Below, in pieces: positions 8,201 to 12,200 of a stretch of DNA of 14,090 nt. Source of the stretch: Baffinella frigidus (taxonomy: Eukaryota > Cryptophyceae > Cryptomonadales > Baffinellaceae); the NCBI GenBank assembly GCA_026770585.1, contig MU646460.1, forward strand, positions 319,325 through 333,414, read 5' to 3'. Numbering within the stretch: position 1 is the first letter of the stretch; each line of letters opens with the position of its first letter. A program made the translations under genes and the position numbers. The notes beneath the pieces are model-generated. The model was not told the origin of the DNA. It saw only the letters and a list, made by a program, of their open reading frames with translations, and did not search any database.

Positions 8201-8619
8201 CTCAGCGGGGGGCTGGGAACGAAGGACAAGCCAGACCTCGAAGTCGACGGCCTCGAATCCGATGCCGTAGCGGCAACACGCTGCGACTGGAGGAAGACCC
8301 CCGCCATTACCGACAACGCAGAAATCGGGAAATGGAGTCGGCCGCCCCGCACCCGCGGCGCGGCATAACCCGCCGACCCCGAGGGGGTCCTCCAGGGGTT
8401 CGTGGAATTTGACGTTGCATTGGCACTGCCCAGCATTCTCAAAGTTCCGCGATGGAACTCGGACTCCTGCGCGGTGGCCGATTCGAGCCAGGCACTGTCC
8501 TCGCGAGTCCTCGCTCTCGACGAAAGGTGGGCGGTTGAGAAGGGCCCTTGCTTGCGAGACGCGCCTGCCCGGACGTCCGCCGAGTCTTGGGAGTATCGGA
8601 AGCGTCGAGTCCTCGACAC
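122..8619 (-). CDS. Prolyl-oligopeptidase-family (S9A) serine peptidase, 5' part, at least 9-10 exons
   Basis: Overall gene span on the minus strand; individual exons are listed separately. Joined exons give an uninterrupted frame with phases 0,0,1,0,0,2,2,0,2. The product follows the usual order of S9A beta-propeller motifs: ENEWLEEV, LEWVETQN, EKIPYATKRG, YNFWQ, NPRGIWRRC, KWETLLDIDALG, SLSRGGADATVKREFDL, TPEAKGSASYRSRDEML, TDSGYPRQ, KVVFEGEASDVSVSGY, TFYTS and LLRDEWTTG. Family members hydrolyse peptides, often after proline, using a Ser-Asp-His triad in a C-terminal alpha/beta-hydrolase domain; that part is not in the window. About 195 residues precede the propeller in the longest frame and could be a targeting extension. 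Introns are 264 to 1431 bp and full of exon-end copies, so real transcripts may use splice sites other than those chosen. The family call is firm from the motifs; substrate and location are unknown. Confidence 0.85.
280..384. repeat. Fold-back with telomere-like arms
   Basis: Inverted repeat with arms of about 45 bp. Left begins GACAACTGGGCAGTTTGAAT and right ends with its complement; inner arms are CCCTAACC/GGGTTAGG. The arm tips are copies of the end of S9A exon 9 (TTGQ), so the exon piece itself is part of the fold-back. Confidence 0.85.
377..430 (-). pseudogene. Fused copy of S9A exon 8/9 junction with stop
   Basis: Minus strand reads SMFQ directly followed by GELLVLLRDK, a TAG stop, then TTGQ, with no intron. 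The true exons 8 and 9 are 409 bp apart. The stop sits where the conserved Trp is expected. Confidence 0.7.
492..535 (-). CDS. S9A peptidase exon 9
   Basis: 44 bp, from TTTCTAG|CCT to GGGCA|GTTTGA. Reads PRVVVLLRDEWTTG, matching the family LLlxLRsDWTtGg segment after FqdQ. A diverged copy nearby (about 377-430) is fused to the end of exon 8 but carries an in-frame TAG where Trp is expected, so it cannot serve as the coding version. The acceptor TAG and the short length make exact limits less sure. Confidence 0.6.
615..664. repeat. 50-bp near-perfect palindrome
   Basis: Arms GGTCACGTGTCGGGCGGAA and TTCCGCCCGATACGTGACC, almost no loop. It lies in S9A intron 8, just after the shared motif TGTGTAGTAATTTT at 589-602, which also occurs inside other fold-backs of this window. 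Confidence 0.9.
790..935. repeat. Degenerate CCCTGAA / CCCTGTCAA repeat
   Basis: Short repeats of ACCCTGAACCCTCAACCCTG grading into CAACCCTGT and AAACCCAGT. Unlike most telomere-like runs in this gene, its C-rich strand is the plus (antisense) strand. Confidence 0.8.
945..1047 (-). CDS. S9A peptidase exon 8
   Basis: One base plus 34 codons, from CGCACGCAG|C to ATGTTCCAG|GTCGGT. Reads RKWVRALPFDGPASDEGEFV, then ELGVQDSATTSMFQ. The end resembles the family lxvPdsAxxsxFqdqLL segment. The frame only works as phase 2 after exon 7, which is satisfied. Several diverged copies of its acceptor and first residues (RKWVRALP) lie at about 1218, 1440 and 1661. Confidence 0.66.
1048..1760. repeat. Array of copies of S9A exon 8 acceptor region
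   Basis: This intron 7 stretch repeats two modules. One is the exon 8 acceptor with its first codons (RKWVRALP in sense), seen near 1047, 1218, 1440 and 1661, plus weaker versions at 1345 and 1515. The other is GGGCGGGAAGTTGACAGG with the reverse complement GTCAACTT nearby. Sequence around 1055-1105 recurs at about 1445-1495, roughly 390 bp apart. Long open frames across the array come from the repeats. Confidence 0.75.
1826..2000. repeat. Tandem copies of S9A exon 7 donor region
   Basis: Four imperfect units of 34-49 bp with plus-strand core ACGTGTGTGGATATCGGGCG followed by GGACCTGGTGTAGAAGG. In sense each holds the end of exon 7 (TTCTACACCAG) and a GTCCCG-like donor, at 1975, 1926, 1892 and 1850. 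The 1892 unit lacks most of the exon piece. Confidence 0.82.
1975..2040 (-). CDS. S9A peptidase exon 7
   Basis: 66 bp, from CCCTAAACCAG|G to TTCTACACCAG|GTCCCG. Reads YVSRHGTERYEWRVRSTTFY plus T; the trailing AG joins exon 8 to give Ser. ERxxxxRxxTFYTS is the expected family continuation. The frame from exon 6 (phase 2) fits exactly. Its 3' end and donor recur at about 1926, 1892 and 1850, and partial 5' ends lie at 2298 and 2438, so actual boundaries may differ. Confidence 0.68.
2099..2276. repeat. Imperfect (GA)n microsatellite
   Basis: About 180 bp of GA dinucleotides interrupted by AAACGAGAGA and GTGAAGA-type variants, in S9A intron 6 (CT-rich in sense). It produces low-complexity open frames on both strands that are not genes. 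Confidence 0.97.
2335..2430. repeat. Dispersed repeat, copy 1 of 2
   Basis: About 95 bp, CTAGCTCTGCCTCACTCAGG through GTCAACTTTGGAGCGGGAAAG and CCCGGGC. A diverged copy lies at 12270-12373 in a UFL1 intron, so the element is shared by both genes. Confidence 0.8.
2568..2650 (-). CDS. S9A peptidase exon 6
   Basis: 27 codons plus two bases, from CCTGGGCAG|ATC to TCGGG|GTACGT. Reads IRLWRRGEPLESAKVVFEGE, then ASDVSVSG. This matches the family segment after TDSGYPR (lWkRGtpL..A..vfeGe..DvsVsg). The acceptor follows directly on a long CCCTAAA-like tract (sense), which may serve as its pyrimidine-rich region. Confidence 0.84.
2661..2995. repeat. Telomere-like TTTAGGG/GTGTGGG block
   Basis: Degenerate GGGTTTAGGGTTTAGGG and GGGGTGTGGGGTGTGG repeats, with an internal near-duplicate at about 2760-2850 and 2905-2970 (GGTTGAGCTTTTATGGTTTA). 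It lies immediately upstream (in sense) of S9A exon 6. Confidence 0.93.
3003..3800. repeat. Seven-copy array of S9A exon 5 end, 405-bp higher-order repeat
   Basis: The end of exon 5 with its donor (TDSGYPRQ|GT in sense) occurs with exon-side edges at 3010, 3087, 3158, 3276, 3492, 3563 and 3681. Offsets 71 and 118 recur, and 3087/3158/3276 map to 3492/3563/3681 at exactly 405 bp, showing a block duplication. Copies are separated by GGGTGTAGGG-type telomere-like sequence. Only the 3681 copy belongs to a complete exon; the 3276 copy extends back to the middle of the exon before breaking off. Confidence 0.88.
3681..3794 (-). CDS. S9A peptidase exon 5
   Basis: 38 codons, phase 0, from GAGCGTGGCAG|GGG to CCCCGTCAG|GTCCTA. 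Reads GFVTPEAKGSASYRSRDEML, IGTAMGEG, then TVTDSGYPRQ. PEAKS...D.D.LLIGT..GEGS.TDSGYPR is a strong family signature. Its 5' half is repeated in the upstream intron and its 3' third is repeated six more times downstream, making it the most heavily reiterated exon here. Confidence 0.88.
3800..4300. repeat. Copies of S9A exon 5 acceptor and 5' half
   Basis: In sense, the intron end TGCTGACACGATGGTGAGCG-GCAG and the start of exon 5 recur. Positions 3951-4027 read GFVTPEAKGSASYRSRDEML then ICTAM; 4130-4184 carries a shorter piece; 4222-4260 a more diverged one. The TGCTGAC element, a plausible branch site, is repeated many more times through 4100-4780. Confidence 0.82.
4302..4430. repeat. Telomere-like GGGGTTCAGGGGTTAGG block
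   Basis: Degenerate G-rich plus-strand repeats (C-rich in the sense of the S9A gene) inside intron 4. Confidence 0.85.
4486..4628. repeat. Imperfect fold-back element
   Basis: About 143 bp with arms of about 18 bp: CATCCTAGCTCTGTCC on the left, GGGACAGAGCTAGACATC on the right. It is flanked by copies of the CATCATGGTGTCAGCATTTC module, which also lies at 4650-4675 and 4730-4755. Confidence 0.65.
4925..5122 (-). repeat. Two partial copies of S9A exon 4 end
   Basis: 4925-4994 reads ADATVKHEFDLFDMKFVSEA then DQ, followed by GTCGGA. 5070-5122 reads VKREFDLFDMNFVSEADQ, followed by GTCTCG. Both keep a GT donor in register with exon 4, so either could act as a decoy or alternative donor. Confidence 0.85.
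5216..5325 (-). CDS. S9A peptidase exon 4
   Basis: Two bases plus 36 codons, from CTCTCGGCAG|GC to GCGGACCAG|GTCGGA. Reads VDSGRVIISLSRGGADA, then TVKREFDLFAMKFVSEADQ. SLSRGGxDAxVxREFDL is a hallmark stretch of the S9A propeller. The frame agrees with exons 3 and 5. Its 3' end recurs twice downstream in intron 4 with GT donors kept. Confidence 0.87.
5346..5470. repeat. 24-bp minisatellite
   Basis: About five units of TTTATTCGGAGAAGAGAAAA plus CG/TGCG, spaced 24, 24, 24 and 22 bp. It ends about 20 bp before the exon 4 acceptor in sense, where it provides CT-rich sequence. Confidence 0.93.
5500..5605. repeat. 106-bp fold-back element
   Basis: Arms GTATCCCTTAAGTGACCAG and CTATGGTCACTCAAGGGATAC (about 22 bp), with a GTAGGGCCCTA-rich centre. 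It sits in S9A intron 3. Confidence 0.85.
5716..5818 (-). CDS. S9A peptidase exon 3
   Basis: 34 codons plus one base, from CGATACAG|GACGAG to GGGCCCAG|GTTCGA. Reads DEPKWETLLDIDALG, then SWVWGG and STPLDMGP, matching the family W-E-x-L-L-D-x-D-ALxxxE...WVW segment. The acceptor and first third of this exon are repeated twice more upstream (5890-5922 and 6006-6041) with their own CAG. The trailing base joins exon 4 to make Gly. Confidence 0.85.
5890..6041 (-). repeat. Two extra copies of S9A exon 3 start
   Basis: 5890-5922 reads DEPKWETLLDI after CGATGCAG; 6006-6041 reads DEPKSETLLDID after ACCCGACAG. With the true exon 3 they form three direct copies about 104 and 119 bp apart. The 6006 copy has changed the conserved Trp to Ser. 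Confidence 0.85.
6052..6290. repeat. Telomere-like TTTGGGG/TTTAGGG block
   Basis: Runs of GGGGTTTGGGGTTTGGGG, then GGGTTTAGGGTTTAGGG. In S9A intron 2, C-rich in sense. It abuts the interrupted exon 2 copy at 6289. Confidence 0.95.
6289..6507 (-). pseudogene. Interrupted copy of S9A exon 2
   Basis: 6289-6332 matches the 3' part of exon 2 with a 9-bp deletion; 6473-6507 matches the exon 1/2 junction region (FLCNLWLDATN in sense, compare FLYNFWQDASN). A 140-bp hairpin element splits the two halves. Confidence 0.8.
6333..6472. mobile_element. 140-bp hairpin element with GGTT target duplication
   Basis: Terminal inverted repeat TTGTCCGGGGAAAC...GTTTCCCCGGATAA extends almost through the element, with arms containing TTTCATTTGATGGCAACGAA. 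It lies inside an exon 2 copy and is flanked by GGTT at 6329-6332 and 6473-6476. The same target is uninterrupted in the exon 2 copies at 6943 and 7250. No coding capacity, so it is non-autonomous, MITE-like or introner-like. Confidence 0.85.
6562..6738. mobile_element. 177-bp terminal-inverted-repeat element, complete copy
   Basis: Terminal repeats CACACGAGGCTACC and GGTAGCCTCGTGTG continue inward as GCGAACAGAATAAA/TTTATTCTGTTCG. A perfect GGAC direct repeat flanks it at 6558-6561 and 6739-6742. The interior carries AAAATTACTACACA. A second copy starts at 13984 in UFL1. The target is an inverted copy of S9A intron 1 sequence, seen uninterrupted near 7762-7780. Confidence 0.9.
6943..7017 (-). 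repeat. Second full copy of S9A exon 2 fused to end of exon 1
   Basis: The 57 bp at 6943-6999 are identical to exon 2, keep the GTCCAG donor, and are preceded without an intron by LHNFWQ, the end of exon 1 (there LYNFWQ). The preceding TTCTGGCAG could act as an acceptor, so this may be a usable duplicate exon as well as a junction copy. Confidence 0.85.
7016..7178. repeat. 163-bp dispersed repeat, copy 1 of 2
   Basis: Begins AGACCGCCGGTGCTTCCGCA and ends ACCAACCCTACTGACT; about 95% identical to 9663-9824 in UFL1 intron 1. Its second half contains nested inverted repeats built from CAGCAAATTATCAG and CTGATAATTTATCA. Confidence 0.92.
7178..7240. repeat. Short TTTAGGG tract
   Basis: TTTAGGGTTTAGGGTTCAGGG and GGGTTTCGGG units directly downstream in sense of S9A exon 2 donor. 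A shorter run is at 6922-6936, in the same position relative to the second exon 2 copy. Confidence 0.9.
7250..7306 (-). CDS. S9A peptidase exon 2
   Basis: 19 codons, DASNPRGIWRRCSEEEYAK, between TTCTGGCAG|GAC and AAG|GTCCAG. It corresponds to the family segment that follows YNFWQ (usually a DxxNPRGlWRRTt-like motif). The acceptor lies inside a repeat of the end of exon 1 (ACCTTCTGGCAG), so both ends of intron 1 carry CTTCTGGCAGG. An identical 57-bp copy with the same splice signals lies at 6943-6999, so either or both might be used; including both would stay in frame. Confidence 0.82.
7317..7471. mobile_element. Hairpin element (about 153 bp) inserted beside S9A exon 2
   Basis: Arms of about 44 bp (TTTATCTCAGGAAAGGGATT ... 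AATCCCTTTTCTGAGATAAA) and an inner palindrome AAATTTGTCAACTTAT/ATAAGTTGACGAATTT. Flanks are CCAGAAG and AAGTTGTGCAG; the paralogous site at 7003-7017 reads CCAGAAGTTGTGCAG with no insert. The target duplication appears to be about 3 bp (AAG), exact limits uncertain. Confidence 0.83.
7560..7769. repeat. 210-bp fold-back in S9A intron 1
   Basis: Arms ACCACCAGCAACCCGTTGCA and TACGGGTTGCTGGTGG (about 28 bp). The centre contains CCTACCGTAGGGTCCTACG, also seen near 11945. Sequence left of it (7515-7560) is a diverged direct copy of 7780-7825, the exon 1 donor region. Confidence 0.75.
7819..8619 (-). CDS. S9A peptidase exon 1 (start uncertain)
   Basis: The open frame runs from ATG at 8619 to CAG|GTATTC at 7819 (267 codons, phase 0). 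The last 71 codons, from Met197 at 8031, are clear S9A propeller N-terminus: ENEWLEEV, ALEWVETQN, RLLSIYNAKEKIPYATKRG, FLYNFWQ. Upstream residues are Ser/Arg/Ala-rich with a hydrophobic patch near residues 96-110 (in-frame Met at 62 and 105). This could be an organelle-targeting leader, but may also be partly 5' UTR or intron. No telomere-like repeats or fold-backs occur in 8031-8619, unlike the introns, which favours exon or UTR. If the short Met197 start is used, the protein begins right at the family domain. Confidence 0.75.
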
Positions 8620-9093
8620 TTTTCTGGAGCGGAAGTAGACCAGATCGAGGCTGGTGTTTGTGATGTTTCACCCATGGGATGGATCGAATTCGGAGACTTG
8701 CTCGGAGCGAGGCTCGGGGCATCGCGGGCATCGCGGACAGCAAACACCTGCCAGGTGAGCAGCGAGCGTTCCTTCATCCCCTGCAGACTTGCAGTGCAGG
8801 CCTGGCAGGCCCTCCGCTACTCTCAGCTCTGGGGGGTTTCCTGCCTTTTGCCCCTGTTCGCGTGGAGGGGTGAGAGGGGGCGTGCTGGTGGGGAGGATGG
8901 TGGTAGCAAAGGGCGGGGAAGGGAGGCTGTCCGCAGGAGAGGACTGAAGACGGGAGCTGGTGTGGTGTTGTGGCGGATCCCGCTTTTTGGCTGCGCGAGT
9001 GGTGGGGTGACGGCGTGTGGATGAAGCAGGAGTCGCGCTGGTGGTGCATGCTTGCAGACTGAGCGCTGGGTCTGCTGTGGTGCGGCAGGCAGG
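8620..9093. promoter_or_regulatory. Divergent intergenic region, candidate shared promoter
   Basis: 474 bp between the two start codons, assuming the long S9A start. It lacks the telomere-like runs and fold-backs that fill the introns. Nothing like a TATA box stands out; the plus strand is G-rich around 8865-8945. At 8745-8756 the near-palindrome CACCTGCCAGGTGAG gives donor-like sites on both strands (plus CCAG|GTGAGC, minus GGCAG|GTGTTT), so noncoding 5' exons are possible. A minus-strand ATG at 8777 begins a 10-codon frame ending at that donor. Confidence 0.45.
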
Positions 9094-9207
9094 ATGGACG
9101 AGCTTGCGGAGCTGCAGGCGCTGCTCGGGTCTGTGCAGAAGCAGGAGAGCAAGAACAGGCTCAACGAGCGCAACTGCCGCGAGCTGCTCATCAAGCTCAT
9201 CCAGAAG
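9094..9207 (+). CDS. UFL1: UFL1 exon 1
   Basis: 38 codons from ATG ([20 protein letters not shown]) to LIKLIQK, donor AAG|GTTGGG. The Met position relative to the conserved LxERNCxEL motif matches known UFL1 proteins, which supports this start. The donor opens into a short G-rich telomere-like run. Confidence 0.9.
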
Positions 9208-12200
9208 GTTGGGGGTTGAGGGTGTAGGGCTTAGGGCTCAGGCGTATGCACCCTGGGGGAACCCCCCTTCATGCGAATCCTTCCTGCATGAACGTTGTGC
9301 AGTTGCTGCCCGGCTGGCTTCTACCCACTGCTGGGATCTCAACGGACCCCCCCGTCCTCAGACCAGACGGATTTTAATCGTTTCAGTTTCCGGATTTTCA
9401 CCAGGGGAGGGCAGGGCCCCCCTTGGTACACACCGGGGGTACTTTTGACGAAACGGTCAAAATTCTGCCCTGTGGAGGGCTGGAGGGAACGTGCCGATCG
9501 TGTGACGGGGTTCAGGGTGATAGACTGGGATCCACGATCAAGGAAGCACAGGGACGTACACAGAGAACTACTCCCTTTGGACGCAGAGAGCTGAGACGTG
9601 TGACGCGGTGACCGCGGGAGCTAGTGACGCTGATCTGCGTGTGCTTCCTTGGTGTGAGACTGAGACCGCCGGTGCTTCCGCAAGGAGGCACACGCAGAGC
9701 GATGAGACGTGCGACGCATGGACTCTGGGATTGTCACATCAGCAATTATCAGGCTTCGGCTGATAATTACCTGATGAGTCTGATAATTTATCAGCTGAAC
9801 GCTGATATACCAACCCTACTGACTGCATTAACAGGGACGTACACGGATAACTGTTCCCTTTCGACACCGCGTCGCACGTCTCGCTGCCACGCAAGAGTGT
9901 AGGGCAGAGTGACCCACAGGAGAAATAGTAGAATTCTACTATTTCTTAAGTTCATAAGTGGACATTCTTCCCACATAAAAATCGAATTTGTTACAAATTC
10001 CGTGTGAACTGGCTTGTTTTCCCAGGTCAGCCCTACACTCTTGCGTGGTGAGACGTGTGCCGCGATGCCCGCAGCCTGGATTCCTCGATGTCATGGGTAT
10101 CCAATAATCTCATCTCCACAAAAATATTAATTAATTGCTTTTGACGCAACGAAATTTACTACACAGATGCTCTAATATTACTTTAATGAGCAAAGCGTGT
10201 AGTAATTTTCGTTGCCCAAAAGCAATTAATCAATACTTCCATGGAAATTAAATCTTGATGCGTGCTTTGAACACAGGAGCTGGTGACGCTGATCCTGACG
10301 CTGGACGGGAACGAGTACGTCACGCCCCAGCAGCTCGAGAAGGAGCTGCGCGATGAAATCACTGTGCGCGGGGGGCGCTGCCAGCTCACCGAGGTGTGTC
10401 GGAACACTCACTCCTTTCGTTACGCAAGCTTCCAGCCCTGGAGGGCTTCGCAAAACCTGAAGCGGCTCAAATCCCTTCCAGCTAACCCCCTTTACAGACT
10501 TTGAATTTCAAAGTCTGTAAGGGGGGTTAGCTGGAGGTGATTGGAGCCGCTTCAGGGTTTTGCGAAGCCCTCCAGGGCTGGAAGCTTGCGAAACTACCTT
10601 GATGGGTGTATTGTTATTATTCGCCGACCTGATCGGGCTGAGAAGAAGCTGCGCGATGAGATCACTGTGCGCGGAGGGCGCTGCCAGCTCACTGAGGTTC
10701 GTGGGAGTGAGGGGTTGGAACACTCCTTGATGTGTGATTGAGGGTTCGGAACACTCCTTGATGGATCCAGCGATCTTTTCCTGGCAGAATGGTGGTGGCG
10801 ATCAGCGCTGCCAGCTCACTGAGGTTCATGCAAAAGGCTTTCACCAGCGAACCCCTTATTTGGACACGACTTCGTTCAAAATTTATAATGGAAAACAATT
10901 TAGGGCTTTAAAAGTCCTGAAATTGCTTTTAAAATCATTTTAGAGCCTGTAAGTCCCTCGCCAGCGGACCACCTAGGGGGTCCGCTGGCGGAAGCTTTTG
11001 GCATTAAGGTGCGCCGGAACACTCACTCCCTGGTGGGTTTATTGTTTTTATTTAGCGACCTTATTATTTTATTTAGCGACCTTATTTATTTAGCGACCTT
11101 ATTTATTTAGCGACCTGATTTATTTAGCGGCCTGATTATTTCGCGACCATCCATCGATGCAGCGAGTTAGGGCTTTTCTCGAGCTGAGAAGAAACTGCGC
11201 GATGAGATGACTGTGCGCGGGGACGCTTCTTTTTCTTCTTTATTGTCGATCTGGGCTCCGCGCGGAAAAAATCGAGGTCAGGTCAGCAACATTTTTTCAT
11301 TTTTTTGTCTTTTTGTGTCATCTTATGGGTGGGAGATGCTATTTTGAGATAAAAACCATGCCTAAGATAGCATAAAAGTCCATTTTTTGGAAAATTTCCT
11401 GATTTCCTGACCTGACCTCGATTCCGCGCGAAGCCCAGATCGACAATATTACTCTCGGGACTCTGCAGCGCCCCGGGGGGGTCCGACGAAACATTAGGTC
11501 CTAGGAGCCCTGCGGCCTACAGTAGGCAATACCGTAGGCCCAACTACCCGGTTTTCAGGACGTGACCCTATTAAGGTGGTCCGAAATGATCCCAGGTCCC
11601 AATTTGGAAGGGGTGATTTTAGGCCAGCAGATAACCGAGGTCGGAATCCGCAAACAGATTTCTCGATTCGATGGGCGTCCACTAAATTCCATTTCATTTG
11701 GCAACTTAACAGGTGCAGCCGGTGCTGAATGTGGACCTGCGGCACGTGCAAAACCGTATGGAGGATATCCTCAAGGACGACCCTTCGATTCTCTTCATCG
11801 AGGGCGAGGTATCCCCTCCCCACCAACAACCTGAAACATCATAAATCGGGTTTCCAAGGACGGGTCCCCCCCAAGGTTTACACGTTAGGGTATACAAGCC
11901 ATCTATTCGCCCCCCTAGGAAACCCATATGTCTCTAGGGATGTCCTACTGTAGGGTCCTACGGAATGAAAATACGAGAATCTCAGACCCGAAATGAGCCG
12001 CATGGAGGATATCCTCAAGGACGACCCCTCCAGAGTCTTCATCGAGGGCGAGGTGACAAACCCTCCCCCACAAACCCTAAACCCTAACACCTCAACCATA
12101 AACCATAAACCATAAACCATAAACCCGAAACCCTAAACCCTAAGCCCTAAACCCTGGACTGAACCTAAACCTCAAACCCTACACCCTACACCCTACACCC

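Noticed and set aside
8012-8743. 243-residue minus-strand and 158-residue plus-strand frames around exon 1
   Set aside because: GC-rich shadow frames of exon 1; only the frame ending in YNFWQ has family motifs.
9017-9448. 143-residue plus-strand frame over the UFL1 start
   Set aside because: Out of frame with the conserved UFL1 N-terminus and runs into intron 1.
10283-10504. 73-residue plus-strand frame as a small gene
   Set aside because: It is UFL1 exon 2 extended into intron 2 and its palindrome.
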